A stretch of 64,000 nt of DNA from Dicaeum eximium (lineage: Eukaryota; Chordata; Aves; Passeriformes; Dicaeidae): assembly GCA_013396995.1 (NCBI GenBank), contig VWZP01005262.1, positions 624,213-688,212 of the forward strand, written 5' to 3'. The stretch's first letter is position 1; each line of letters opens with the position of its first letter. The notes under the pieces are model-generated. The model had not been told where the DNA came from and made no database searches. It saw only the letters and a program-made list of their open reading frames with translations. Both the position numbers and the translations under genes were made by a program. Of the stretch, positions 59,909 to 64,000 are shown piece after piece.

Positions 59909-60685
59909 CATCATCATCATCATCATCATCAATAATAATAATCTTCAATCTTTCCATTTCATTATTTTATCCTTTATTTTATTTTATAAGTTATTTTTAT
60001 GTTGGTTTAGATTTTTTTTTTACCATTTCCTTTGCAGGTTCAGGTGTCTCTGGTTACCCTGGTAACCTTCATTATTCAAGTTTGTTTTTCTTGATTATGC
60101 ATAAGTCACTTTGTTTTCTGTCAAAATACTATTGTTTCCCCTTTAGGGCTCTTTCAGTGTCTGTTTCTCAGTTCACATTTCCTCATCTAATTCAATAGAG
60201 TTTTCATTTCATGCATTGCAGTGGAAGGAGTTTGAAATGACATTAAGAGTCATTACTCAAAGCAGAGGTCAACACCAGGTCTAACTGTTTCATTTTTCCA
60301 TGCCTAGCTAAACTTCATTGACTCATATGACAGTAGCTGTTTTCTCTACACTAGGAATGTTAGCTTTGGGAATATGTTTGGTGACTTCTTTTAATTTGGC
60401 TTCAGAGCTCATCTATGCAGAGCATGTCCTGCTTTGAGTAACCAAACTATTTGCCTGCTTCTCTCACATATGACATCTTTACTACTTACACATTTATAGA
60501 CATTCTAACTACTGCATTTTCTAAATTTTAGAGCAATGCCATCACTGTAGTTTATTTTAAATTTTGTTCTTCTTTCTTGTTCAACAGGTATGGCCAGTCA
60601 TCCCCCAATACCTATCTTGGAACTTGCAGATCATATTGAAAGACTGAAAGCAAATGACAATTTGAAGTTCTCACAGGAGTATGAG
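1..60685 (+). CDS. PTPRD: PTPRD (partial): receptor-type tyrosine-protein phosphatase delta, FN3-2 through juxtamembrane segment
   Basis: Spliced gene; coordinates span all coding exons seen, introns included, and the gene is open at both ends. The product is a type I neuronal membrane protein of the LAR family: an ectodomain of Ig and FN3 domains that organises synapses by binding trans-synaptic partners, one helix, and two cytoplasmic phosphatase domains. In the window I read FN3-2 (part) to FN3-8, a membrane-proximal region with RKRR, the helix and the juxtamembrane segment. Consecutive exons join with matching phases (1-1, 0-0, 2-2) at GT/AG sites without a stop. Residues such as [20 protein letters not shown], the helix, and [20 protein letters not shown] match PTPRD better than the paralogues PTPRS or PTPRF. 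The Ig domains lie to the left; both catalytic domains lie to the right. The family and paralogue call is from recalled sequence, not from a search. Confidence 0.95.
2923..3030. repeat. (TTCTTG)18 hexanucleotide microsatellite
   Basis: Eighteen uninterrupted copies of TTCTTG, 108 bp, followed by a GGTTTTGG-rich tail. It is strictly polypyrimidine apart from one G per unit. The Leu-Phe repeat protein that can be read through it is an artefact of the array. Confidence 0.98.
3216..3280. repeat. (ATTTC)13 pentanucleotide microsatellite
   Basis: Thirteen perfect ATTTC units (equivalently TTTCA), 65 bp, plus a trailing ATTTTT. Intronic. Confidence 0.97.
3936..4303 (-). mobile_element. CR1 LINE 3'-end fragment
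   Basis: On the + strand it reads CACAGAATATTTAGGGTTGA, then GGGACCTCTGGAGATCATCC and AGTCCAACTCCTCTGCCAAG. It continues through the AGTGCTCTGCCACCCTCAA and GTCTCTGGGCACCACTGGAA blocks. This order is the reverse complement of an avian CR1 tail, so the element lies on the minus strand. A short internal repeat of CCTGGTGGGTTTTG around 4041-4078 departs from the usual pattern. The right limit is approximate. The part from 4151 onward recurs at 6267 through the assembly duplication. Confidence 0.9.
4151..6265 (+). repeat. Direct duplication, left copy (2115 bp)
   Basis: This segment recurs at a fixed offset of 2116 bases as 6267-8381. The two copies look identical everywhere I compared them, including a run of C, poly-T runs and odd motifs. 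The join is a single N at 6266. Exact identity in non-coding DNA plus a one-base gap points to unmerged overlapping contigs rather than a biological duplication. Confidence 0.95.
6266..6266. other. Single-N assembly join
   Basis: One ambiguous base exactly between the two 2115-bp copies. Confidence 0.95.
6267..8381 (+). repeat. Direct duplication, right copy (2115 bp)
   Basis: Exact second copy of 4151-6265. It begins in the middle of the CR1 fragment (AAAAGAAGTTCTTCCTCAGG), so the CR1 piece at 6267-6419 is a truncated echo, not a separate insertion. Unique sequence resumes at 8382. Confidence 0.95.
8525..9010 (-). mobile_element. Old, diverged CR1 LINE fragment
   Basis: The + strand shows degraded CR1-tail landmarks in reverse-complement order: GGACAATTCAGGCTGGCAGG, then a GAGCAGGCTCAGC-like block, GTCCAACCTCCTTGGGCC, CCTCTCATGTTTCAGCTTGTGCC and TGTGAAGAGCCTGGCTGCAT. 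It is locally more GC-rich than its flanks. Limits are approximate; divergence is high. Confidence 0.7.
9382..9420. repeat. Perfect 13-bp inverted repeat with 13-nt loop
   Basis: TACTTCTTAACAC at 9382-9394 and its exact reverse complement at 9408-9420. The intervening 13 nt could form a hairpin loop. No flanking similarity to a known element is visible. Confidence 0.8.
10409..10542 (+). CDS. PTPRD: PTPRD exon: first half of FN3 domain 3
   Basis: The acceptor is TTTCTTTAG before 10409. The two leading bases complete a Val codon, giving [20 protein letters not shown], then [20 protein letters not shown] and EHGEE. The conserved FN3 strand B tryptophan (SWTPP) is present. It ends phase 0 at GAA before GTAAGT. 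Length 134 nt. Confidence 0.95.
10543..11814 (+). other. PTPRD intron within FN3-3
   Basis: About 1.3 kb, AT-rich. I see no repeats or genes of note; a GT-rich stretch lies near 11650-11690. Confidence 0.85.
11815..11959 (+). CDS. PTPRD: PTPRD exon: second half of FN3 domain 3 (CpG-rich)
   Basis: Follows the TTTAG acceptor and reads [20 protein letters not shown], then [20 protein letters not shown] and ISARTMQS. The strand F tyrosine-type position is LYLFRL. It ends in phase 1 (single A) before GTAGGT. By hand count there are about 14 CpG dinucleotides in 145 bp, sharply unlike the AT-rich flanks. This is the last exon before the FN3-4 to FN3-7 block that short LAR-family isoforms omit. Confidence 0.95.
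11960..15258 (+). other. PTPRD intron between FN3-3 and FN3-4
   Basis: About 3.3 kb, AT-rich, ending in a long T-rich tract (about 15120-15200). I see no mobile element, RNA gene or coding exon in it. Confidence 0.8.
15259..15564 (+). CDS. PTPRD: PTPRD exon: FN3 domain 4
   Basis: After AAATTAG the exon completes a Lys codon and reads [20 protein letters not shown], then [38 protein letters not shown] and, after the strand E region, [20 protein letters not shown]. That is a whole FN3 domain with its strand B Trp (VSW) and the strand F Tyr (EYRISV). It is symmetric phase 1-1 (306 nt), ending before GTATGT, so it can be skipped without a frame change. The upstream MFIYYF open frame is intron read-through. 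Confidence 0.96.
15565..16575 (+). other. PTPRD intron between FN3-4 and FN3-5
   Basis: About 1 kb. It is rich in T and T/G runs (15655-15675, 15940-16080) and A runs near 16170-16220. No gene seen; the small minus-strand frames are low-complexity shadows. Confidence 0.85.
16576..16769 (+). CDS. PTPRD: PTPRD exon: first part of FN3 domain 5
   Basis: The acceptor GTTGTTCCAG leads into [20 protein letters not shown], then [20 protein letters not shown] and [20 protein letters not shown], and LADAQ. Phase 1 in, phase 0 out, with donor GTAACT after CAG. The next coding piece is either the 27-nt microexon or the exon at 20776. Confidence 0.96.
16770..18653 (+). other. PTPRD intron upstream of the 27-nt microexon
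   Basis: About 1.9 kb, AT-rich, with a T run near 17660-17680. It ends in a pyrimidine-rich tract (TTTCTTTTGTTTTTCC and TTTCTACTCC) before TTAG. I see no other feature. Confidence 0.8.
18654..18680 (+). CDS. PTPRD: PTPRD microexon (27 nt) in FN3-5, coding WEYDDTTEH
   Basis: TAAATTAG precedes TGGGAATATGATGATACTAC and TGAACAT; a consensus GTAAGT follows. It encodes nine residues (WEYDDTTEH) in phase 0-0, so inclusion or skipping keeps the frame. A nine-residue alternatively used insert at this place in FN3-5 is known in LAR-family phosphatases (microexon C in the usual naming). The mammalian form I recall has Phe where this one has Tyr. Confidence 0.92.
18681..20775 (+). other. PTPRD intron downstream of the 27-nt microexon
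   Basis: About 2.1 kb. It carries T/G-rich runs near 18785-18835. Such U/G-rich sequence downstream of a microexon could serve splicing enhancers, but that is inference. No gene or mobile element seen. Confidence 0.8.
20776..20893 (+). CDS. PTPRD: PTPRD exon: last part of FN3 domain 5
   Basis: After TTTCATCTTAG it reads [20 protein letters not shown], then [19 protein letters not shown]. The LQPETTYSF segment is the typical FN3 strand E-F turn and Tyr. Phase 0 in, phase 1 out, before GTAATA. Confidence 0.96.
20894..25751 (+). other. PTPRD intron between FN3-5 and FN3-6
   Basis: About 4.9 kb of AT-rich sequence with a short CATATA-type patch near 23553-23575. I see no gene, CR1 fragment or long tandem array in it. 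Confidence 0.8.
25752..26339 (+). CDS. PTPRD: PTPRD exon: FN3 domains 6 and 7 (588 nt)
   Basis: The acceptor GTGCTACAG completes a Val codon. The exon reads [40 protein letters not shown] and, after strands D and [21 protein letters not shown] for FN3-6. FN3-7 starts at [20 protein letters not shown] and ends at [20 protein letters not shown] followed by TLPVDQ. Both domains have the strand B Trp and strand F aromatic. It is symmetric phase 1-1 (196 codons) and ends before GTAGGA. It is the largest exon in the window. Confidence 0.97.
26340..26770 (+). other. PTPRD intron between FN3-7 and FN3-8
   Basis: A short intron of 431 bp (428 if the upstream AG is used). It ends in a T-rich tract and a CAGCAG tandem acceptor. 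Nothing else seen. Confidence 0.88.
26765..26770 (+). promoter_or_regulatory. NAGNAG tandem splice acceptor (CAGCAG)
   Basis: TTTTTTTCCAGCAG ends the intron. Using the first CAG adds one codon: the junction becomes Gln-Ala-Val-Phe. Using the second gives Gln-Val-Phe, as in the PTPRD form I recall. Both keep the frame. Confidence 0.75.
26771..26868 (+). CDS. PTPRD: PTPRD exon: first half of FN3 domain 8
   Basis: Reads [20 protein letters not shown], then [13 protein letters not shown]. Phase 1 in (two bases complete Val), phase 0 out, before GTAAGT. Joined directly to the exon ending at 11959 the junction codon would be ATG (TMQS-M-FAKN), the junction of the short isoform lacking FN3-4 to FN3-7. 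Confidence 0.96.
26869..27669 (+). other. PTPRD intron within FN3-8
   Basis: About 0.8 kb. It holds an AT-rich near-palindromic patch (27538-27572) and a T run. No gene seen. Confidence 0.85.
27670..27923 (+). CDS. PTPRD: PTPRD exon: second half of FN3-8 and start of membrane-proximal region
   Basis: After TTAACTTAG it reads [60 protein letters not shown], then [20 protein letters not shown] and NENI. Phase 0 in, phase 2 out (AA before GTGAGT). The segment after GKM seems two residues shorter than the human protein as I recall it (MVEEVDG); that recollection is unchecked and might reflect isoforms. Confidence 0.95.
27924..32534 (+). other. PTPRD intron in membrane-proximal region
   Basis: About 4.6 kb. 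One plus-strand CR1 fragment lies at its left side; the rest is AT-rich without recognised content. A 137-codon minus-strand open frame (29953-30366) shows no family features and is not called. Confidence 0.8.
28075..28665 (+). mobile_element. CR1 LINE 3' fragment
   Basis: The plus-strand order fits the end of CR1 ORF2 and its tail: GACTCTCTCAAGGGACAAGA, GGGGCAACAAAGCTAATGGA, GAGGAGCTGCTAAGGGCTTT, TTGTCTAGTTTGGAGAAAAG, GAGGGAGCTGCTGATCTCTT, then CAGTGTTTAAGAGGTATTTG. A remnant frame at 28212-28412 ([13 protein letters not shown]) echoes the conserved ORF2 C-terminus. Damaged and 5'-truncated; limits approximate. Confidence 0.9.
32535..32625 (+). CDS. PTPRD: PTPRD exon: membrane-proximal ectodomain
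   Basis: CATTTACAG precedes A-GGC-TAT-TAC. It reads (K)[19 protein letters not shown], then [11 protein letters not shown]. Phase 2 in (one base completes Lys), phase 0 out, before GTACTG. The +3 and +4 donor bases are weaker than at neighbouring exons. Confidence 0.95.
33176..33255. other. Assembly gap (80 N)
   Basis: Run of 80 ambiguous bases inside the intron. The flanks do not obviously overlap each other. Confidence 0.99.
34737..34963. repeat. A/C-only low-complexity tract
   Basis: About 225 bp made almost entirely of A and C, in mixed A(3-8)C(1-8) blocks such as CCAAACCAAACC and AAACAACCCCCCCC, with very few G or T. Minus-strand open frames here (Phe/Gly/Trp-rich) are composition artefacts. 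Confidence 0.9.
37040..37485 (+). mobile_element. CR1 LINE 3' fragment
   Basis: Plus-strand CR1 landmarks: GAGGAGACTGAGGAGAGACC, TCATTGCAGTTGCAACTTCC, CAGGGGAGGTTTAGGATGGA, TATTAGAAAAAGGTTCTTCA, CCAGAGGGTGGTTGGGCACT, GACTCAATGATCCTTGAGGG and TCTCTTCCAACTCAG. The open frame of 100 codons over it has lost most ORF2 identity. Limits approximate. Confidence 0.88.
38035..38178 (+). mobile_element. Short CR1 LINE tail fragment
   Basis: GGAACATGGTTTAATGGTGA, GGCAGTGTTAGATTAATGGC, TCTTAGAGGTCCTTTCCAAC and a terminal TTTTATGATTCTATTCTA match the last part of a CR1 3' UTR, including the ATTCTATGA-type terminal repeats. Confidence 0.85.
38195..38266. repeat. (GATA)18 microsatellite
   Basis: Eighteen perfect GATA units, 72 bp, shortly after the end of a CR1 tail. 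Confidence 0.98.
38634..38843 (+). CDS. PTPRD: PTPRD exon: membrane-proximal region with RKRR processing site
   Basis: After CATTCTAAAG the exon reads [60 protein letters not shown], then [10 protein letters not shown]. It is phase 0-0, 210 nt, followed by GTAAGT. RKRR-S at 38652-38666 is the furin-type site at which LAR-family receptors are cut into two non-covalently joined subunits. The [10 protein letters not shown] segment is a beta-strand-like core of this domain. Confidence 0.96.
38844..42159 (+). other. PTPRD intron before the transmembrane exon
   Basis: About 3.3 kb of AT-rich sequence. I see no mobile element, long tandem repeat or additional exon. Confidence 0.8.
42160..42320 (+). 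CDS. PTPRD: PTPRD exon: extracellular stalk and transmembrane helix
   Basis: ACTTTTACAG precedes the exon, which reads [20 protein letters not shown], then [20 protein letters not shown], then [13 protein letters not shown]. The helix runs roughly from Leu at 42244 to Tyr at 42315. Acidic residues (DEEE) sit outside and Lys/Arg inside, as expected for a type I protein. Phase 0 in, phase 2 out (AG before GTAGGT); the split codon becomes Arg or, with the microexon at 47990, Ser. Confidence 0.97.
43774..43804. other. Assembly gap (31 N) inside a poly-A tract
   Basis: Flanked by about ten A on the left and seven A on the right, so the gap probably covers an unresolved homopolymer. Confidence 0.97.
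45050..45335 (-). mobile_element. Old CR1 LINE fragment
   Basis: GGTTCACAGAATCAAAGGGC starts the element. AGCAGTTTGCTCAGAGGCAC, ATCCAGGCAAGTTTTGTAT and TTTCTTGAGTTACTGTGTCC follow in the reverse-complement CR1 tail order. Divergent; limits approximate. Confidence 0.65.
45551..45594. repeat. (TAGA)11 microsatellite
   Basis: Eleven perfect TAGA units, the same GATA-class motif as at 38195-38266. Confidence 0.97.
46389..46622 (+). repeat. Direct duplication, left copy (234 bp)
   Basis: Identical to 46624-46857 at an offset of 235, with a single N at 46623 between. Same signature as the 2115-bp duplication. Confidence 0.95.
46624..46857 (+). repeat. Direct duplication, right copy (234 bp)
   Basis: Exact second copy; the CR1 sequence then continues normally at GGTCTCACCAAGGTGGAGTA. 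Confidence 0.95.
47509..47609. repeat. Polypyrimidine (C/T) tract
   Basis: About 100 bp with only a handful of purines: repeated TTCCTCTTCTCCCTTTCTCT-type blocks ending in CTCTCTTCTCTCTAG. It lies about 380 bp upstream of the microexon at 47990. Confidence 0.9.
47990..48001 (+). CDS. PTPRD: Candidate PTPRD juxtamembrane microexon (12 nt, SKPD insert)
   Basis: A pyrimidine-rich stretch (CACCTTTTCTTCCCTCCTTG) precedes ATGGAGCAG; then T-AAA-CCT-GAC-AG and donor GTGAGA. The flanking exons are split in phase 2. Insertion turns Tyr-Lys-Arg-Lys-Arg-Ala into Tyr-Lys-Ser-Lys-Pro-Asp-Arg-Lys-Arg-Ala without a frame change. If the preceding GAG is used instead (47987), the exon is 15 nt and adds one more Ser. 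A KPD-containing variant just after the helix fits what I recall of LAR-family juxtamembrane sequences. Splice use is inferred, not observed. Confidence 0.8.
48002..50297 (+). other. PTPRD intron between the SKPD microexon and the KRAESDSRK exon
   Basis: About 2.3 kb, AT-rich, no mobile element recognised. It ends in TTCACCTTCTCCATGCAG. Confidence 0.8.
50298..50410 (+). CDS. PTPRD: PTPRD exon: cytoplasmic juxtamembrane segment
   Basis: Reads (R)[18 protein letters not shown], then [19 protein letters not shown]. The basic stop-transfer cluster after the helix and the [13 protein letters not shown] motif are typical of LAR-family juxtamembrane segments. Phase 2 in, phase 1 out (G before GTAAGA). 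Several optional exons can be spliced on at this phase-1 end. Confidence 0.96.
51925..52975 (-). mobile_element. Longest CR1 LINE fragment, with damaged ORF2 end
   Basis: Starts at + strand AGAATCACTGAATTGTTTTG and runs through CCTCCTTTTCTCCAGGCTAA, TGACCATTTTTTCCAGGATT-like and GGCAAAGAAGGCATTAATTA blocks in reverse-complement CR1 order. It keeps both the tail and the reverse-transcriptase coding end. It is the least truncated CR1 in the window. Confidence 0.92.
52269..52654 (-). pseudogene. CR1 ORF2 (reverse transcriptase) remnant
   Basis: Two minus-strand frames keep CR1 ORF2 motifs. In 52442-52654, [20 protein letters not shown] is the start of the reverse-transcriptase finger region. 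In 52269-52493, [20 protein letters not shown] and [20 protein letters not shown] are the ORF2 C-terminal block. In an intact CR1 these lie far apart, so most of the polymerase domain, including its catalytic Asp motif, has been deleted. The frames also differ. This is a dead fragment in a host intron. Confidence 0.8.
53629..53685. repeat. Degenerate TAAACTAAC/TTAACTTAAA tandem patch
   Basis: Short, imperfect repetition of AACTAAACTAAACT and AACTTAACTTAAATT units. Confidence 0.6.
56202..56258. repeat. Perfect 15-bp inverted repeat with 27-nt loop
   Basis: TTTTATTCCAGAATA at 56202-56216 is exactly complementary to TATTCTGGAATAAAA at 56244-56258. Confidence 0.85.
58376..58495 (+). CDS. PTPRD: Candidate 120-nt cassette exon in PTPRD juxtamembrane region
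   Basis: TTTTACTTTTTACAG precedes CT-TTG-AGC and the segment ends G before GTCTAA. Read in the phase set by the exon ending at 50410, it gives (A)[38 protein letters not shown] and K, with no stop; it rejoins the exon at 60588 or the mini-exon at 60038 in frame. Exactly 120 nt and symmetric phase 1-1. The insert is Ser/Thr-rich with two Tyr and a basic end (RFARK), as expected of a cytoplasmic linker. I do not recognise it from PTPRD isoforms. The donor matches only moderately (GTCTAA). Function unknown; splice use is inferred. Confidence 0.6.
58496..60037 (+). other. PTPRD intron upstream of the 42-nt mini-exon
   Basis: About 1.5 kb with a compound trinucleotide array at 59874-59943 and a T run near 59443-59459. 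Nothing else recognised. Confidence 0.78.
59874..59943. repeat. Compound (ATT)n(ATC)n(AAT)n microsatellite
   Basis: About eleven ATT units, then eight ATC units, then about four AAT units, contiguous. It sits about 100 bp upstream of the 42-nt mini-exon acceptor. Confidence 0.95.
60038..60079 (+). CDS. PTPRD: PTPRD mini-exon (42 nt), juxtamembrane SGYPGNLH insert
   Basis: A T-rich tract and TTTGCAG precede GT-TCA-GGT-GTC-TCT-GGT; the exon ends A before GTTTGT. In phase 1-1 it adds 14 residues, [14 protein letters not shown], between the Gly of QTPG and MASHPP. It has the length and core (SGYPGNLH) of the known optional PTPRD insert (microexon D in the usual naming), with Gly-Val in place of the two Asp and one Tyr in place of Ser as I recall the mammalian form. 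Donor is weak, in line with regulated use. Confidence 0.88.
60080..60587 (+). other. PTPRD intron after the mini-exon
   Basis: 508 bp, AT-rich. It ends in a pyrimidine-rich tract (TTGTTCTTCTTTCTTG) and TTCAACAG. No other feature. Confidence 0.88.
60588..60685 (+). CDS. PTPRD: PTPRD exon: start of the phosphatase-proximal region
   Basis: Reads (G)[18 protein letters not shown], then [14 protein letters not shown]. This is the helix-turn segment leading into catalytic domain D1 in LAR-family phosphatases; the HC(X)5R catalytic motif comes several exons later and is not in the window. Phase 1 in, phase 0 out, before GTAATT. Confidence 0.97.
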
Positions 60686-63600
60686 GTAATTTTCCCCACT
60701 TCTTTATTATTTAAAATTTAAATGTCATGCTTGCTGTTTCCCAAGACTACTCTCTGATATGGTGCCAGGTTTGTATGATATTAAAACCATGATAAAAAAT
60801 GGTGTAAAATGACTGCATTGGTGGGGTGTCTCTTTTGCTCATAAAATCCTGTTCTCTTTATAGAAGGATACTACATGTCAGGCAGATTCCATGAACACAT
60901 AATTGAAGTAATATGTGAATGATATAGCATAGACTTGTTTTAATATACACAATCATCTCTCTTTCCTGCAGTTTAAAAATCCTTAGATTATTTTAAAAAC
61001 CTCCTGTATAATGTTGACAGAACACATACAGCAAAAGCTCCAAAAAAGGTTCAGTCCACTGCTTTAATTTTTTACATGAGAAAAAAGGGTTTGCAAGTGC
61101 TTGGTGTCTCTTCTAGTGTAGCAGTTTCAGGACATTGTATTTTCCTCCTGTCAATAATACCACTTTGATAAATTGTGAATGATGGTCTAGAAGAACATGA
61201 AAGAATTTAACTGGAAGACAATAATCATTTACCAGCCACCTTGTCAGTAACCCATGGAGTATATAGGTATTGACATGGTGGAGGGTAACAGCCTCTCAGG
61301 TGAGCAATTTTTGACTAAAGAGACACAGGGACCCATCCATTAATTTACCATTAAGATGGTAAATTATAGCTGTTACTTTAATGCCAAAATATTGTCTATG
61401 TCAAAAATATGTGGATCAAGTATACACTGAACCATCAGTAAAGAAGTGCTGCTATGGATCAGCTATAGGTGATCATGTCAGTGATCCAAGGATTAACAGC
61501 TCCCAGAGGGATCACTGGTACAGTATTTTCTTTATGGTCTTCTGTGTCACTAACCCTTGCTTAAAATCCTCCAACACTTTTTCAGCATGGTGGAGTAAAA
61601 GCCTGTGTTGCTCTTATTTTTTTAGGGACCGCATATTAGTTGCATTTGAAGGTTTGTATGGACATTGGCAGTGCAATAAAAAACACTCAAGATGACTTTC
61701 ACATTTTAGTTTCATAGTAACGTGTTACTGCAGGGTACATGCAAACCCTATTAATTTCCTTTGTATTTTAAAAGTCTTGACAGAGATGTTAAAAATTATT
61801 ACTAAGTACTATGATAAAGAACTAGCATTAAGGACTAGAAAGTCCTTAAGACTGCTTTAAAAAATAATCTCATTAAATATTAAAAGGAAAATATAGTTTC
61901 AACAATACCTGAACATAAATTTGTTGAAGAACAATTTAGGATTGTTGTTTACTGTTGCTGTCACACAAAAAATGTGGGAGAATCTTCTCATTTTTCTATG
62001 TGTAAACCCTCTGTTCTTAAGTATTTTAAAACTGTAGCATATAAATAATCGGGAGGGGAAATTTATATCACAGAATGTTCAGTATAATAAAAGATAACAT
62101 TTGGTACAAATTTTAAAACCATTTCCTGTTGTACTATGGGCAAATTAATTGTTTTTTTCTGTGTAGAAAATTCCAAGTAATTTAGAAGTAATGACTATAA
62201 TGACTAATATAATAAAGTATTATTTCTATACAAATAAACAATTCAGCTGTACTACATCTTGAATGTGGTGGGGAGGTGACATGGTTTTCTTATGCTGCAA
62301 TAGAACTTAAAAAGTTTGGTATTTTGTATTATCTCTTTCTTACTTAAGTAATTAAAATTATCTTGAGAGTGTAGTTTTAATAATTTATAACCAATATTGA
62401 AAGAGACATTAAATTATTTAATTCTTAGCATCATCTGTCCCTGCAGAAGTTTCTCTAGTCTGTGTAAACAGGACAAGTTCCACATTCTTTTTTTCCTTCA
62501 TTTGTTTGGGGTTTTTTTCCACTTTTTTATCTTTACAAAACATACCATCTGGAGCAGAATGGTCAGACATTCAAGATTAGAGTATGGACAACTGTGTGTC
62601 AACATCAAGCTTCATTCATATTGCTTTGCTCAAGAAGGTTCAACATTTATCTTTGAAATTAGAGCTGTAGAGATACCACTTCATTTCCATCTAGTCCAAG
62701 ATTCATCCATTTTGAAATAGAATTAGTGAAAAAGCACTGCTATTTGGTTTCATGGTCTAGGCTAGGCAGTGGACTAAAGCTGCAGCCTGATGATCACTGT
62801 AAGTCATCTCCGTGTCTTGGCTGTGCATTCCTGTTGTCTCTCTCGTGCCAGTCCTGGCACTAGCAGATGTGCAGCTGTTCAAGGATTATCTCAGGAAATA
62901 GATTCAGCTGAAAACTAATTGTTTTATTTTTCTTTGCTGTTTTCAGTTGGATCAGTTCCCTGAGCTAGCTCACCACATGTCTGCTTAAGCTCTAGTGCCA
63001 GCAACGGGAAGTGGTGGGTATATTTGTGGTCAGGGATTGGGACCTTCTACTTCAGCAACGGTTCTCACTAACATCACTTAAACAATCTTTTTTAATCTGA
63101 TTGCAAGGCAGAAAGAGGTACAGATGGTAACAGTTCAGTCATTATCACTTCAGATAATGCTAGAACTGGTGAGACAGAAGGAAAGAGATACTTCACATAT
63201 TCAAAAGTTCAAGGTGTAACATGCAGCACAAAACTACCGACCTTTACCAGCAAAATCCTCCAATTAATTCCTATTTAGAGAAGCAAAGAATTTTCATCAA
63301 TTACCACTGATGATTTTTTTTTTAATAATGCCCTTTCCTCACTGACAGTCAGTTATTTTACTTTACTTTTTATGGAATTGTTTGCATTGCACGGATGAAA
63401 TGCTTCAAACGTGTATTGATTGTATACAGTATGTGATAATTTTGTGATGCCATAAAGTAAATTATATATTGATGGTTTTCTGATAGACTCTGACTTTACT
63501 TCCTTCTGTCAGGAAGTTCACTCCATTTCAAAAGGATGTTTTAATTATTTTTTAGCACACCCTACTTTGGTTGCCACTTCAAAAGAATTACTGGTTTCAC

Positions 63601-64000
63601 CACACAAACACACCTTTTAATTTTCTAATAAATGCCTGAATACTTGTTCCCCTTCCATCCCCTTCCTTGTGGAAGGATATCACTTCTTTCCTGTTTCTAT
63701 TTTTTCCTCAGACAGACCAACTTCCCTGTCTCTTCGAAACAGTATATTCTCCAGTGTAGAACAGCTTCTAGTTATATAATGTTTTCTAAGGCTCAGTGTC
63801 ATCAACTGGACAAGTTCTCACTTCTCCAAGTCTTCAGAAACGATTCCGTAGTGTCTTCTTCAGGGCATCTCCTATCCCAGCTCTTACAGAGCTTCAGAAC
63901 AATAGAGATTTCTTCCATTGTACTTTTCCCACAAATTTACCTTGAGTACCATCTTGTAGGGGACAACATGGGCCAAGCCTCAAGGATTATTACTGGGGCA
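60686..64000 (+). other. PTPRD intron, 5' part (3' end outside window)
   Basis: At least 3.3 kb, AT-rich. The next expected exon, which starts D1 proper, was not found before the right edge. Short open frames (for example 62397-62720) look like chance. No mobile element recognised. Confidence 0.8.

Noticed and set aside
1..60685. Assignment to PTPRS or PTPRF
   Set aside because: The stalk, helix flank and juxtamembrane residues ([30 protein letters not shown]) fit PTPRD; the paralogues differ strongly there as I recall them.
60686..64000. Search for the first D1 catalytic-domain exon
   Set aside because: No frame with the expected D1 sequence and splice sites; LDQFPELAHHMSA at about 62947 after TTTTCAG has a stop soon after and no family match.
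1..64000. CRISPR arrays, operons, tRNA or rRNA genes
   Set aside because: The sequence is a vertebrate intron-rich locus; tandem arrays are simple microsatellites and I found no tRNA- or rRNA-like segment by eye.

Overview
The window is vertebrate nuclear DNA, very probably from a bird. It is AT-rich and dominated by introns. Its interspersed repeats are degraded CR1 LINE 3' fragments of the avian type, and it contains assembly gaps (runs of N and two single-N joins). It holds part of one protein-coding gene on the + strand. Joining the exons through their splice sites gives a continuous reading frame that I recognise as PTPRD, the LAR-family (type IIa) receptor protein tyrosine phosphatase delta. 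PTPRD is Z-linked in birds as I know it, so this is probably Z-chromosome sequence; that is inference.

Layout: the window opens inside an exon of fibronectin type III (FN3) domain 2 (1-212). The exons then run through FN3 domain 3 (10409-10542, 11815-11959), FN3-4 (15259-15564), FN3-5 (16576-16769, microexon 18654-18680, 20776-20893), FN3-6 and FN3-7 in one exon (25752-26339), FN3-8 (26771-26868, 27670-27923), the membrane-proximal region with a furin-type RKRR site (32535-32625, 38634-38843), and the transmembrane exon (42160-42320). The cytoplasmic juxtamembrane segment follows (50298-50410, 60588-60685). The catalytic D1 and D2 phosphatase domains lie beyond the right edge; the N-terminal Ig domains and FN3-1 lie beyond the left edge.

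The most interesting part is the juxtamembrane region. Besides the two constitutive exons I find three frame-preserving optional segments: a 12-nt (or 15-nt) microexon coding SKPD just after the transmembrane helix (47990-48001), a 42-nt mini-exon (60038-60079) matching the known SGYPGNLH insert, and a 120-nt phase 1-1 candidate cassette exon (58376-58495) coding a Ser/Thr-rich 40-residue insert that I do not recognise. Together with the 27-nt microexon in FN3-5 and a NAGNAG acceptor before FN3-8, they make this locus a dense site of alternative splicing.

The rest is intron. It carries CR1 fragments on both strands, including one remnant of the CR1 reverse-transcriptase ORF, and several microsatellites: (TTCTTG)18, (ATTTC)13, (GATA)18, (TAGA)11 and an ATT/ATC/AAT compound. 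There are also low-complexity tracts. Two exact direct duplications (2115 bp and 234 bp), each split by one N, look like assembly artefacts. I found no RNA genes, second protein-coding gene, CRISPR or prokaryotic features.
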